Positions 17,185 to 26,431 of a stretch of 64,000 nt of DNA are shown piece by piece. The position numbers and the translations under genes are program-made. The notes beneath the pieces are model-generated. The model made no database searches. It was given only the letters and a program-made list of their open reading frames with translations, and was not told the origin of the DNA. How positions within the stretch are numbered: position 1 is the first letter of the stretch; each line of letters opens with the position of its first letter. The stretch spans positions 1-64,000 of the forward strand of contig JAJPHR010000016.1 in assembly GCA_021325145.1 (NCBI GenBank). The letters are read 5' to 3'. The DNA is from Verrucomicrobiota bacterium (GTDB lineage Bacteria > Verrucomicrobiota > Verrucomicrobiia > Limisphaerales > Pedosphaeraceae).

Positions 17185-18333
17185 TCATATCGGGCAATTC
17201 ACTCGCAACTCTTCCAACTGACCATCCTCGTTCATTTTCAGCACGCAAAAATCGGCTGGATGCCCCGGTTCCAATCCGCACGGCAATCCCATCAACTTCG
17301 CCGGCGCGCGGCTTGAGTAATCCCAGACTTCCTGCCAGGGCCGCCCCAACATTTTCGCTGCATGAAAAATTCCATCAATTGGCCGCAACGCCGAGCCGGC
17401 AAAGTTGTTCCTGCCCGGTTCTCGCACCACCTGATCAGCACCCACCTCGACCTGGATTCGGCCCAATCGATAGCGTCCCGGCGGCGCGCCGGCTGCGGAC
17501 ATGGCATCGGTGGTATGATAGAGCAGCTCTGGTTTTACGACTTTATGGATCAACCGAAACAACGATGGCGAGACGTGGATTTGATCGGGAATCAAACCAA
17601 CCTTCAGCCCGGACGTTTCCAGCACGCGCCACAGGATGTTATCATGGCGATCGAGTTCTCGCGGGCATCCATTGCCGAGATGCGTGAACCCGCTCGCTCC
17701 CGCCTGCACGGCCCGACTCAGGATTTTTTGCAAGGCATCGGTGTGGCCAAGGCTGACTTTGATCCCAAGCGACACTGCGCATGCAATCGCTTCAACTGCG
17801 CCATTCCGCTCGGGAGCAAGCGTGAGCAATAGAGAATGGGTTCCGGTAAGCGCGCGCAATTCTTGAATGTGACCGACCGTTGGATCGATCATCAAGGTTG
17901 GCTCATGCGCCCCGTGGAAGCCCGGCCGTTCGGAAAGAAACGGCCCCTCGACATGCCAACCCACGATGGCAGTTTGTAATTCAGCCGATTGTGAACGCAG
18001 CGCACACAAGTGTCGCAACCGAGCCGTCAGCTTCGGCCAGGCGTCCGTAATGAGCGTGAGGAGAAATCGCGTGCAGCCGGCGGCGCGAAGCTGGCGTGCG
18101 GCGCTCAACAAATCCTGAAGCTGCAATCCGTCCTGCTGGAAATCGACGCCGCCAAAGCCATTTACCTGTGGGTCAAATAATGCCGGTGCTATCCAGACGT
18201 TCGGTGGTGAAGTTGGCGCGGGCTCTACGTGAGTGATGGTTCCCGCCTGCCAGCGCAGCCGCACTGGTTGGCGGCTCGCGTAATGCCAGGCGCTGATCTC
18301 ACCTTCACTCGCCAGTTTGGTGTTGGTGGTCAC
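17185..18333 (-). CDS. nagA: N-acetylglucosamine-6-phosphate deacetylase-like amidohydrolase
   Basis: Probably removes acetate from GlcNAc-6-P in amino-sugar or peptidoglycan recycling. The 382-residue protein fits the NagA family. It has GWHVEGPFLS (HxEGP metal-binding Glu), SLGHTDA and FTHLGNG (metal His), and TTDAMSAAG with the catalytic Asp; the terminal GLEPGHPADFCVL is the usual beta-sandwich return. The first family motif reads FDPQVNGFGGVDF, with Gln where many NagA proteins have His, which is a feature of Gln/Asn variants using a single metal. Overlapping or close to the epimerase gene upstream (10 bases apart), it likely forms a two-gene unit. The substrate is inferred. Confidence 0.85.
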   Translation of the reverse strand: MTTNTKLASEGEISAWHYASRQPVRLRWQAGTITHVEPAPTSPPNVWIAPALFDPQVNGFGGVDFQQDGLQLQDLLSAARQLRAAGCTRFLLTLITDAWPKLTARLRHLCALRSQSAELQTAIVGWHVEGPFLSERPGFHGAHEPTLMIDPTVGHIQELRALTGTHSLLLTLAPERNGAVEAIACAVSLGIKVSLGHTDALQKILSRAVQAGASGFTHLGNGCPRELDRHDNILWRVLETSGLKVGLIPDQIHVSPSLFRLIHKVVKPELLYHTTDAMSAAGAPPGRYRLGRIQVEVGADQVVREPGRNNFAGSALRPIDGIFHAAKMLGRPWQEVWDYSSRAPAKLMGLPCGLEPGHPADFCVLKMNEDGQLEELRVNCPI

Positions 18334-18343
18334 GGAGTTTTCT

Positions 18344-19390
18344 TCAGGCGTTTATCAGACCCGTCGGACTGGTCCGCCTGTCAGACCGCGCCGCCTTGAG
18401 CCCGTGTTCGTATGCCGCAATCAACCGATCCCATGCGGCGCTGGCTTCGTGATCGACCGCCTGGCGGGTCGGGTCCGCATCGAGCCAGGCCATCGTGCGC
18501 GCGATTCCGTCGCGAAATCGCGTCGTGGCCACGAACTCGGGCACGAATCGCTTGATCTTGCTGTTGTCGAACACCGCGCAATGCGATTTGTCGCCGAACA
18601 GATTCCCGATCGTATCCGGCAGGCAGGCCGCGATGTAATCCGAAGCGATATGCACCAACTGCGGCGCTTTGACGCCCGCCGCTTCCGCCACCGCCTGGTA
18701 AATCTGGTTCCAGGTCAGCACTTCGTCCGATGTGATGTGGAAAGCGTGGCCGATTGCGCCTTGATGACCGAGCAGGCCGACGAAGGCTTTGGCAAAATCC
18801 GTGTTATGCGTCATGGTCCAGAGCGTCAACCCATCGCCGGGCACAATCACCGGCTTGCCGTGCCGCATGCGATCCACCACCGTGAAGTTCCCGCGCTGGC
18901 TGTTGAAGGCGAGCGGCACCTTGCGTTCGTCGTAGGTGTAGGACGGGCGGACAATCGTTGCCGGAAACGCCTCTTCCCGCAACGCGCGCATCAGTCGTTC
19001 CTCGCAGGCGATCTTGTTCCGCGAATATTCCCAGAACGGATTGGCCAGCGGCGTGGATTCGGTGATCAAATAATGGGCCATCGGCTTTTGATAGACGCTG
19101 GCGGAACTGATGAAAATGTATTGAGACGTCCGGCCACGAAACAACGCAAGGCGTTGCTCGATCTCGACCGGCGTGAAAGCGATGAAATCCGCCACCACGT
19201 CCCATTGCTGGTTGCCCAGCGCGGCCTGCGTCGCGGCGGCATCCGCAATGTCCGCCTTGATCTGGCGCGCGCCGGGGAATGATTCGCGCCGGGCGCGGTT
19301 GAGCAGCGTAACGTCGAATCCACGTGACAGCGCCAGTTGGGTGCAGGCGGTGCTGATGGTGCCGGTGCCGCCGATAAAGAGAACTTTCAT
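18344..19390 (-). CDS. NAD-dependent epimerase/dehydratase (extended SDR)
   Basis: A 348-residue cytoplasmic oxidoreductase-fold protein. The N-terminal Rossmann motif GGTGTIS (7-13) follows a strand KVLFI, with DVTLLNR as the adenine-binding segment. In the middle, YIFISSASVYQKP... gives the S/Y catalytic region, and KIACEERL supplies the Lys. The C-terminal part has the substrate-binding features of nucleoside-diphosphate-sugar epimerases. The closest general pattern is the plant/bacterial group that includes CSP41-like and SDR-a proteins. The substrate is unknown. It precedes the nagA-like gene on the same strand, consistent with an amino-sugar role, though that is weak. Confidence 0.85.
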   Translation of the reverse strand: MKVLFIGGTGTISTACTQLALSRGFDVTLLNRARRESFPGARQIKADIADAAATQAALGNQQWDVVADFIAFTPVEIEQRLALFRGRTSQYIFISSASVYQKPMAHYLITESTPLANPFWEYSRNKIACEERLMRALREEAFPATIVRPSYTYDERKVPLAFNSQRGNFTVVDRMRHGKPVIVPGDGLTLWTMTHNTDFAKAFVGLLGHQGAIGHAFHITSDEVLTWNQIYQAVAEAAGVKAPQLVHIASDYIAACLPDTIGNLFGDKSHCAVFDNSKIKRFVPEFVATTRFRDGIARTMAWLDADPTRQAVDHEASAAWDRLIAAYEHGLKAARSDRRTSPTGLINA

Positions 19391-19468
19391 GGGTTAAGCG
19401 TAGCGAGGAAAAAGCTGAATGTCAGTGCTGGAGAAGGCGTCCGGCGGTAGTGCTGGATTTAAGGCCTC

Positions 19469-19486
19469 GTCGCAGCCGACGTGAGG
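19469..19486. repeat. GCAGCCGAC-type repeat, single arm
   Basis: GTCGCAGCCGACGTGAGG, a single arm of the family described at 7001-7072, in the spacer before glyS. Confidence 0.6.
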
Positions 19487-19554
19487 GGCAGCCATCCAAT
19501 TTTCTTTGCCGCACCTTGACATGAGCCAACACTTGGAGAAAACTGACTCTCCCT

Positions 19555-21432
19555 ATGGCCGAACCCAAGACCAATGAGTTGATGGAAAAAATCGTGTCGC
19601 TGTGCAAGCGCCGGGGATTCATTTACCAATCCTCGGAGATCTACGGCGGCATCAACGGCTTTTGGGATTACGGCCCCCTCGGCACCGAACTCAAGCGCAA
19701 CGTCAAATACCTCTGGTGGATGGACATGACCCGCATGCGCGACGACGTCGTCGGCCTCGAAGCCACCATCATCATGGCCCCGGAAATCTGGCGGGCGAGC
19801 GGGCACGTGGATACTTTCGCGGATATGATGCAGACTTGCAAAAGCTGCAAGAAATTAGTTCGCGCGGATCAGGTTTGGGATATTCTAGTAGAACAATCGT
19901 GGGTGCAATCGCTAGCCAGTATCGCCGACGTTGCCACTCAGTCTTTCGATGGCGAAGCATTAATGCGCTGGGCGGACGGAAAAGGAAAAAGACTCGTTCC
20001 AAACCTTGCTTTAGTCAGAAATCCGCGGGTGACCCTGTCTTGGCTCTCCGAGCGTTCTAAATCCTCGAAGCAAGCGCCACTTTCCGCAAAAGAATTCTAT
20101 CAATACCTCGCGACAGAACAACTGGCTGCCACGGGATTGATCACGCCCTGCCCCTACTGCGGCGGCGAGTTAACCGCCCCACGTCCATTCAATCTGATGT
20201 TTGAAACTTGGGCGGGGCCGCTGCAGTCAGAGGAAAACAAGGTTTATCTTCGTCCCGAAACTGCGCAGGCTATTTTCGTTCAGTTCAAAAACGTTCTGGA
20301 AACCTCCTATCAGAAAGTCCCTTTCGGCATCGCCCAAATCGGCAAGGCGTTTCGCAATGAAATCACTCCTCGCAACTTCACCTTCCGCTCACGTGAATTC
20401 GAGCAGATGGAGCTCGAATTCTTCATCAAGCCCGACGAGGTGATTGAAGCCATCGCGGGCAGCGTTGTGAAACCGGGCGAAAGTCATCCCGGCGAACCGC
20501 AGCCCAATTGGGGTTGGGAAGCCTGGCACAAATACTGGGTCGAGGAACGCATCCGCTTTTACGAAGGCATCGGACTCCCGCGCACGACTTTGGTTGAATA
20601 CTGGCAGAAGCCCGACGAACTCGCACACTATGCCCGGGCGACAGTGGACATTTTGTTCAAATTCCCGTTCAGCAAGCGCAACGAAAAAGGCGAGTTGATG
20701 GGCGAGGAACTCGAAGGCATCGCGGCGCGCAGCGATTTCGATTTGTCGCAGCACGAGCGTTTCTCAGGCAAGCCCATGGGCGTGTTCGACGAGGAACTCC
20801 GCACGGCTTGGGGCAAGCTGGACGAGGCGAAGAAAAAAGAGCTTTGGCAACGATATTACGAAGCGCGCTTAAAATATCTGACCAAGACGGCCAAGTCGGA
20901 CGAAACGCCAGACCAGATTGACAAGGCTGCGCGCGAAGACGCCGATGGCCTCGCCAAGGGCCAATACATTCCGCACGTTATCGAACCCTCGGCGGGAGTG
21001 GATCGGCTCATCCTGGCGCTCATCTCCAATGCCTATCACGAAGACCAGATGCCGGACGCGAAGGGCAACATGGAAACCCGCGTGGTAATGAAGTTTCATC
21101 CGCGGGTTGCGCCGGTCAAGGCCGGCATCATGCCGCTCCTCAAGAACAAGCCCGAGCTCGTGAAAAAGGCGCTCGAAATTCGCGACACATTGCGTCCGCA
21201 CATGAACATTTTCTATGATGATGCGGGGGCGATTGGCCGCCGGTATCGCCGCCAGGACGAAGCCGGCACGCCGTTCTGCGTGACGGTTGATTTTGAAACC
21301 TTGGAAGGCGCCAAAGAAGGCCCACTCGCCGGCCAAAAGGATACCGTCACCCTGCGCTACCGTGACGACGGCAAACAGGAGCGCGTGAAGATCGAAGATC
21401 TGCTGTCGCTCCTGATGGCAAAGATCCGGTAA
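19555..21432 (+). CDS. glyS: Glycyl-tRNA synthetase, alpha2 type
   Basis: Charges tRNA-Gly. The 625-residue class II enzyme has motif 1 region GFWDYGPLGTELKRNV, motif 2 FRNEITPRNFTFRSREFEQMELEFF, motif 3 EPSAGVDRLILAL, and a C-terminal anticodon-binding domain (VAPVKAGIMPLL...). It is longer than usual bacterial alpha2 enzymes. A pair of CxxC motifs (C95/C98 and C199/C202) that would form a zinc site is separated by about 100 residues. The DNA of this insert (about 19860-20100) has roughly 51% GC against about 60% around it, and uses codons such as CTA and GTA that are rare here. The frame is open throughout. Probably functional, with a transferred or expanded insert. Confidence 0.94.
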   Translation: MAEPKTNELMEKIVSLCKRRGFIYQSSEIYGGINGFWDYGPLGTELKRNVKYLWWMDMTRMRDDVVGLEATIIMAPEIWRASGHVDTFADMMQTCKSCKKLVRADQVWDILVEQSWVQSLASIADVATQSFDGEALMRWADGKGKRLVPNLALVRNPRVTLSWLSERSKSSKQAPLSAKEFYQYLATEQLAATGLITPCPYCGGELTAPRPFNLMFETWAGPLQSEENKVYLRPETAQAIFVQFKNVLETSYQKVPFGIAQIGKAFRNEITPRNFTFRSREFEQMELEFFIKPDEVIEAIAGSVVKPGESHPGEPQPNWGWEAWHKYWVEERIRFYEGIGLPRTTLVEYWQKPDELAHYARATVDILFKFPFSKRNEKGELMGEELEGIAARSDFDLSQHERFSGKPMGVFDEELRTAWGKLDEAKKKELWQRYYEARLKYLTKTAKSDETPDQIDKAAREDADGLAKGQYIPHVIEPSAGVDRLILALISNAYHEDQMPDAKGNMETRVVMKFHPRVAPVKAGIMPLLKNKPELVKKALEIRDTLRPHMNIFYDDAGAIGRRYRRQDEAGTPFCVTVDFETLEGAKEGPLAGQKDTVTLRYRDDGKQERVKIEDLLSLLMAKIR

Positions 21433-21459
21433 GGACGATGTTAATCGCAACTCAATTTC

Positions 21460-21526
21460 CAGCCCCAACGGGGTTGCGCCAAGCTGCGAGTCATCCGCTG
21501 CCGAGGCCACAACTCCGTTGGGGCTG
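21460..21526. repeat. CAACGGGG-type inverted repeat
   Basis: CAGCCCCAACGG (21460-21471) is perfectly inverted at 21515-21526. The left part (21461-21481) is the same palindrome found at 26835, 27081, 27543 and, inverted, 28071 around the transposase gene. A stand-alone relative of that module; it may also end glyS transcription. Confidence 0.65.
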
Positions 21527-21642
21527 CAGGTTTCTTCCCGGCCTGATCCAGAGTAGCCTCCAGTTCATTTTTGGCCTGCTCACTGACCATGAACGGTTCT
21601 ATTGTACCCGCGTCATTAATGAATGCGCCTGGGGCCCGCGGC

Positions 21643-21712
21643 GACGACGCGCACAGGAGTGCGCGCCCTACCGGCACACGGTGGTAGGGCGGGCACTCCT
21701 GTGCGCGCCGTC
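21643..21712. repeat. 30-bp-arm palindromic repeat
   Basis: Arms at 21643-21672 and 21683-21712 match at 28 of 30 positions with a 10-base loop. The core CACTCC.GTGCGCGCCG recurs at 26560, 27269 and 34432. Typical of REP/MITE-like intergenic hairpins. Confidence 0.75.
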
Positions 21713-21777
21713 CCCCGAAACGAGTTAGGGCGTTCCAAATAGGTATAGTTGATGTTCAATAAGTTACAAAACAGTTC

Positions 21778-22350
21778 ATGGAAAGCTCGTTGCTCGCAAC
21801 CTTGGGATTTGGGGCATCAAGACAGGGGGTATTCATGCCGGCGTCAATGACTGACTCCTCTCAAAACACGTTGACCCCGTCTTCCCCGCCGAGGAAAAAA
21901 GGGGCCCCCACTCTTTACGTAATTGGCGGGTTCAAAGTACTCAAAGGGCTGCTATTCGTGATTGTGGCCATTACCGCCTATAATCTTTCGGACAACGACC
22001 TGCCGTCGGACTTCCAGAATTTGCTGCACGTGCTTCGCTTCAACCCTGAGCGAAAATTCTGGAGCGATCTGGCGGTGAAAGTGGGCAACCTCACCGAGCG
22101 CGAAGTTGTGCAGTTCGCAGTAGGCTCGCTTATCTACAGTTTCTTCTCCCTGTTCGAAGGCGTGGGCTTGCTATATCGGATAAAGTGGATCGGTTATCTG
22201 GCCATCGGCGAATCGGCTTTTTTTATTCCCATCGAGGTGCATCACCTCGTGAACAAATACTCGAGATCCGTCCTGGTCATCCTGATTATCAACGTCTGCA
22301 TCGTCTGGTATCTCTACCGCAACCGCGAGCGCCTGTTCAGCCACCATTGA
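21778..22350 (+). CDS. DUF2127 membrane protein
   Basis: A protein of about 170-190 residues with four predicted membrane helices. A Ser/Pro-rich N-terminus precedes LYVIGGFKVLKGLLFVIVAITAYNL; a soluble loop (LRFNPERKFWSDLAVKV) follows, then VVQFAVGSLIYSFFSLFEGVGLLYR, WIGYLAIGESAFFIPIEVHHLV and VLVILIINVCIVWYLY. The LFEGVGLLYR...PIEVHHL pattern is that of DUF2127, a family of unknown function. The start may be the ATG at 21778, 21835 or 21847; the last two give a more compact protein. Stands alone before larB. Confidence 0.82.
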   Translation: MESSLLATLGFGASRQGVFMPASMTDSSQNTLTPSSPPRKKGAPTLYVIGGFKVLKGLLFVIVAITAYNLSDNDLPSDFQNLLHVLRFNPERKFWSDLAVKVGNLTEREVVQFAVGSLIYSFFSLFEGVGLLYRIKWIGYLAIGESAFFIPIEVHHLVNKYSRSVLVILIINVCIVWYLYRNRERLFSHH

Positions 22351-22531
22351 ACGCAAAGGGCGGCAGGCTCGGAAATGCGCCGATTCCAGCCAAGGCGAAC
22401 CAACCGCCCATACAAGCGGAGTAGCAGTCAACCTGAGAAGACTGCCATGAGTTTTTGAGCCCCTGCCGCATCATGACGCCTCGCACTGTTTCCCACGTGA
22501 CCACACGCGCCAATTCTGTCATGCTCGTTGT

Positions 22532-23314
22532 GTGACAACCATTGAAGCAGTGAAGTTGTTGGAACAATTCCGCGCGGGCGGCGTGAGCCGCGAAAAAGTC
22601 CTGCAAGCCTTCCAGGCGGCGCCGGTGGCGGACCTCGGGTTCGCCCAGGTGGACACGCACCGGGCGTTGCGCCGGGGCTTTCCGGAGGTGATTTTTGGCG
22701 CGGGCAAGACGCCCGAACAGGTGGTGCGCATCGCCGCCCGGCTCTTGAAGGGCGAGCAACGCATCCTGATCACTCGTGTCAACGGCGAGCACGCGCGCGC
22801 ATTGCGCCGAAAATTCAAACAGGCAGTGCATCATTCCGAAGCACGCTGCGTCACGATCCAAACACGGCCGCAAAAACCGCGGCCGGGAATCATCGCCGTG
22901 GTCTGCGCCGGAACCAGCGATTTGCCGGTCGCCGAGGAAGCCGCCGTCACGGCCGAAATCATGGGCAACCGTGTGGAGCGCATTCACGACATTGGAGTGT
23001 CCGGTTTGCACCGGCTGGTTGGCCGGTTGGAGCTCATCCAAAGCGCGAACGTCGTGATTGTCGCGGCGGGGATGGAAGGCGCACTGCCGAGCGTGGTGGC
23101 CGGATTGGTCGCGCGCCCGGTCATTGCGGTGCCGACGAGTGTCGGATACGGAGCGAGTTTCGGCGGGCTCGCGGCCTTGCTCGGCATGCTCAATAGTTGC
23201 GGCAGCGGCGTAACGGTCGTGAATATTGACAATGGATTCGGCGCAGGCTACGCGGCCAGCCAGATCAACGCGCTGGCGGAGATGAGTTCGCAAAGCGGGC
23301 TTAACCAATCGTAG
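22532..23314 (+). CDS. larB: Pyridinium-3,5-biscarboxylic acid mononucleotide synthase LarB
   Basis: LarB carboxylates nicotinate adenine dinucleotide at the start of nickel-pincer (NPN) cofactor synthesis, used by lactate racemase-type enzymes. The 260-residue protein has the PurE-like core: VVCAGTSDLPVAEEAAVTAEIMGNRVERIHDIGVSGLHRL, AAGMEGALPSVVAGLV and VPTSVGYGASFGG, which are characteristic of LarB rather than PurE. GTG 22532 gives MTTIEAVKLL, a typical start. LarC and LarE, needed for the rest of the pathway, are not in this window, so they must be elsewhere or the gene has another use. Confidence 0.9.
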   Translation: MTTIEAVKLLEQFRAGGVSREKVLQAFQAAPVADLGFAQVDTHRALRRGFPEVIFGAGKTPEQVVRIAARLLKGEQRILITRVNGEHARALRRKFKQAVHHSEARCVTIQTRPQKPRPGIIAVVCAGTSDLPVAEEAAVTAEIMGNRVERIHDIGVSGLHRLVGRLELIQSANVVIVAAGMEGALPSVVAGLVARPVIAVPTSVGYGASFGGLAALLGMLNSCGSGVTVVNIDNGFGAGYAASQINALAEMSSQSGLNQS

Positions 23315-23334
23315 CAGCCGGCGTGAGGAGGCTC
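23311..23334. repeat. GCAGCCGAC-type repeat, single arm
   Basis: GTAGCAGCCGGCGTGAGGAG plus GCTC, overlapping the larB stop codon; same family as 7001-7072. Confidence 0.6.
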
Positions 23335-23389
23335 TAATCTCGTTGGAAGGGGGGCATCGTCTCTCGCTGCCCCAGTTCTGCGCTCCGTC

Positions 23390-24679
23390 TTATTTGGACG
23401 GAATGACAAGGTGTATATTGCCCTGATAGAAAACCGCGGGGCCATAGCGAGGGCTGACGATCATGCGTAATTCGTTTGGGTCGCGAGCGTAGCGGCCCAG
23501 GTGATGGTAGATGTTCAGGTAACTGCGTGGTTCGAGCAGCGGTGGGACATGCAGTTCCCGAAAAGCCCAGGCTTGAAAATCGAATACGAACGGTCCTTGT
23601 AACTGCTCATTGTAGGCCTGGCGCAGCTTGTGAACGTGCGCGCGCATTGCGGGCGGGAGGCGGTTGGCAAAAGCTTCGGTTACGAAGATGTCCGCTTTGG
23701 CCTGGTTTTCGGCATAGAGCGTGAACGAAAAATAAGAATCCCAATACCCAACATAGCTAAGGAGCGGCAGCACCGAGTAAAGGGCGAGGATAATCAGCGC
23801 AGGCCTGGACCGGCGAAGCGCGGCGAGATTTCCCGCTAAAGAAAGAAGCGACTCAGACTCCGTTGCAGCGGAAACCGCAGTTGCCCGTCTCGGACTCCGA
23901 ATGGTTTCGGCAAAGAGCACGAGGACCAAAGCCATCATCGCGGCGTTCCAGGGCCAGATGACCTGGTTGTAATTGTATCCAGCCGGGCCGAGGAACACCA
24001 AGGCCGCGAGATGAACCAGCAAAGCGGCCGCAATGGCGGCCTTGCGGAATCGCGGCACCCAAAGGCAGATGCCGATGAACAACTCAAATAAAGGCGCGCA
24101 AGCGATGCCGAAACGCAGGACTTCAACCAATTCACCCGGCCAATGCCAGCGCGTGGCAGCGGGAGCGACAAACCAGTCAGGCACGCGGTTGAAAAAGGCC
24201 GGTTGAAGCTTTTGGAGTCCACCCCAGACATAGGCTACCGAAATTGCCAGGCGGCAGGCAGCGATTGCCGCCGGTTCCGGGAACAAAGTGAACAAAAGCA
24301 TCACCCAATACATGTAGAGCCAGGGCTGGCCGCGATTTTGGTCTTCGCAGTAGGCAAAGAAGCTTGTGACGAGAAAGAATATTACGCCCCGCCGAAAAAA
24401 TCGAAACGCGAGCACGAGCGCCAGCAGCATCGCGTCGAACAGAAATTTATCCAGAGGCGAGGGCAGAATCGGAAAACTTTTGGAGATCGGAAGCAAAGGC
24501 ACCGCCCGCGTGGTGAGCCAGACGGGATAGGAAATAACCAGACCGAATAGACAGGCGGTCAGCAGCGTTGCTCGAAGCCAGGCGGTGCGGCGGTCCAACC
24601 CGGCAAGACCTCTAGGCTTCGGAGTTCCGGCTTCAGCCGACGGCGCAATCGAGTCGGGAGGAGTGTTGGAGATATTCAA
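23390..24679 (-). CDS. Polytopic membrane protein, HTTM-like
   Basis: A 429-residue inner-membrane protein with about eight hydrophobic segments (around 38-58, 80-100, 115-135, 140-160, 195-215, 222-242, 248-268, 300-320). It ends in a soluble domain (about 325-429) with HKLRQAYNEQLQGPFVFDFQAWAFREL and LNIYHHLGRYARDPNELRMIVSPR. The layout resembles HTTM/vitamin-K-carboxylase-like or DoxX-related proteins that occur in Verrucomicrobiota and Planctomycetota, but I cannot match an active-site motif, so function is open. Transcribed leftward and separate from argG by about 100 bases. Confidence 0.75.
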   Translation of the reverse strand: MNISNTPPDSIAPSAEAGTPKPRGLAGLDRRTAWLRATLLTACLFGLVISYPVWLTTRAVPLLPISKSFPILPSPLDKFLFDAMLLALVLAFRFFRRGVIFFLVTSFFAYCEDQNRGQPWLYMYWVMLLFTLFPEPAAIAACRLAISVAYVWGGLQKLQPAFFNRVPDWFVAPAATRWHWPGELVEVLRFGIACAPLFELFIGICLWVPRFRKAAIAAALLVHLAALVFLGPAGYNYNQVIWPWNAAMMALVLVLFAETIRSPRRATAVSAATESESLLSLAGNLAALRRSRPALIILALYSVLPLLSYVGYWDSYFSFTLYAENQAKADIFVTEAFANRLPPAMRAHVHKLRQAYNEQLQGPFVFDFQAWAFRELHVPPLLEPRSYLNIYHHLGRYARDPNELRMIVSPRYGPAVFYQGNIHLVIPSK

Positions 24680-24724
24680 AGTTACGGTATTTACGAACGC
24701 TTTGCCGCCTGGCCAGCCTTCGCC

Positions 24725-24755
24725 AAAAGGCTCCCGCCCGGCAAGAGGCGGGACT
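24725..24755 (-). terminator. Rho-independent terminator of argG
   Basis: Read leftward, TCCCGCC pairs with GGCGGGA across an 8-base loop and is followed by GCCTTTT, about 30 bases after the argG stop. Confidence 0.55.
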
Positions 24756-24781
24756 CCAGGCCTCCGACGCGGAACCCGGGC

Positions 24782-26008
24782 CTACTTCTTCGCCTTATGC
24801 ACCTGCGCCGCCACTTTCAAACGCAAGGCATTCAACCGGATAAAGCCCGTCGCGTCGTCCTGGTTGTAAGCCTTGGTGGGATCGGCTTCCATGGTGGCGA
24901 TATGCGGGTTGTAAAGACTGACGGCCGACTTGCGGCCAGCCGTCATGATGTTGCCTTTGTAAAGCTTCACCCGCACCGTGCCGGTCACATTTTTTTGGCT
25001 TTCCGTGACCAGGGCCTGCAAGGCGAACCGTTCCGGCGAAAACCAAAAACCGTAATACACCAACTCCGAATATTTCGGGATCAGCGAATCGCGCAAGTGC
25101 ATGACCTCGCGGTCCATCGTGATGCTTTCCATCTGGCGATGCGCGAAGTGAAGGATGCTGCCGCCGGGCGTTTCATAGACCCCGCGCGACTTCATCCCCA
25201 CAAAGCGGTTTTCGACGAGGTCCACGCGCCCGACCCCGTGTTTGCCGCCGAGTTTGTTCAAGGCCTTCATCACGCCGAGCGGCGACAACTTCCGGCCATT
25301 AACCGCGACACAATTGCCCTTGACGAAATCCAAGGTGACGTACTCCGCCTGATTGGGCGCTTCCTCCGGCGAAACGCTCAGCTTGAACATCTGCTTGTTA
25401 TTGGGCGCAAAGGCATCCATCCACGGATCTTCCAGAATCCCGGCTTCGAACGAGATGTGCAGGAGATTGCGGTCCATCGAATAAGGCTTGCGAGCGCTGG
25501 CCTCGACCGGGATTTTTTTATCGGCGCAATATTGGATCATCTCAGCGCGCCCGGGAAACTGGTTCCGAAACGAGGCGTCGCGCCAGGGGGCGATGACCTG
25601 CAATTCCGGCGCGAGCGCGGCGGCGGTCAATTCGAAGCGCACCTGGTCGTTGCCCTTGCCCGTCGCGCCGTGGGCCACGGCATCGGCCTTCTCCTTGCGG
25701 GCGATTTCCACCATCCGCTTGGCAATCAGCGGCCGGGCGATGCTGGTGCCGAGGAAATACTGGTTCTCGTAAATCGCCCCGGCCTGGATCATGGGAAAAA
25801 TGAAATCCCGCGCGAACTCCTCGCTCAAATCGTCAATGTAAAGCTTCGACGCCCCGGTTTTCAGCGCCTTTTGCCGCAACCCCTTGAGCTCCTCCTCCTG
25901 GCCGATGTCCGCGCAAAACGCGATCATCTCCGCGCCGTATTTTTCCTTGATCCACGACAGCAGGACCGAAGTATCCAACCCGCCCGAATATGCCAGAACA
26001 ATTTTCAT
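24782..26008 (-). CDS. argG: Argininosuccinate synthase
   Basis: Joins citrulline and aspartate with ATP in arginine synthesis. The 408-residue protein starts [19 protein letters not shown] with the PP-loop SGGLDTS. It continues with the family blocks [14 protein letters not shown] and the C-terminal [31 protein letters not shown] longer frame starts 17 codons upstream at 26059, but the ATG at 26008 gives the conserved N-terminus. No other arginine gene is adjacent. Upstream lies a long repeat-filled stretch. Confidence 0.97.
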   Translation of the reverse strand: MKIVLAYSGGLDTSVLLSWIKEKYGAEMIAFCADIGQEEELKGLRQKALKTGASKLYIDDLSEEFARDFIFPMIQAGAIYENQYFLGTSIARPLIAKRMVEIARKEKADAVAHGATGKGNDQVRFELTAAALAPELQVIAPWRDASFRNQFPGRAEMIQYCADKKIPVEASARKPYSMDRNLLHISFEAGILEDPWMDAFAPNNKQMFKLSVSPEEAPNQAEYVTLDFVKGNCVAVNGRKLSPLGVMKALNKLGGKHGVGRVDLVENRFVGMKSRGVYETPGGSILHFAHRQMESITMDREVMHLRDSLIPKYSELVYYGFWFSPERFALQALVTESQKNVTGTVRVKLYKGNIMTAGRKSAVSLYNPHIATMEADPTKAYNQDDATGFIRLNALRLKVAAQVHKAKK

Positions 26009-26246
26009 GTCCGTGAGATTAACTGGCAACGACGGGAAAACGCCAAGGAAAAACACCACGAAACCGCGCCCGAATTGGATGGCCCCAAATCGTGCTCGCT
26101 CAAACCCGTCTAAACCCGTTCAAGCCCGCATTCCGCATCATTCCGCATCCTGCATCTTTCATCTCGCATCTCACATCACATTCCTCTTCCCCATTCCGCA
26201 CTCCGAACGCCGAACTCCCGGCTCCGCATTTAGACTCCCCAGGGGG

Positions 26247-26354
26247 CCAGACCCGTGACACCGTGACAACCCAATAAAGACGGGCCTTTTCTGAAGTGCC
26301 ACCCGTGACACGACCCGTGACAACCCGTGACACTTGCCGCCCGACCCGTGACAA
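26247..26354. repeat. 108-bp dispersed repeat, copy 2
   Basis: Same as 5314-5421 with three differences (positions equivalent to G/A, A/G and T/C). Confidence 0.85.
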
Positions 26355-26431
26355 TCCTCCCTTCTTAATCCCAGGCCGGCATATGGATAGAGCGCGTCAC
26401 TCCATGCCATTCCACATTCTCCATTCTGAAA

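Larger units (their letters stand above)
21433..21777. other. Intergenic with two inverted repeats
   Basis: A 345-base spacer with no gene. It holds a 12-base inverted pair (21460-21471 and 21515-21526) and a near-perfect 30-base palindromic hairpin (21643-21712). The rest is unremarkable. Confidence 0.6.

Noticed and set aside
19850-20110. Frameshift or pseudogene in glyS
   Set aside because: The frame is open end to end and later motifs are in place; composition change is better explained as an insert.
24797-26113. 438-codon rightward frame over argG
   Set aside because: His/Arg/Asp-rich shadow of argG; argG is certain.
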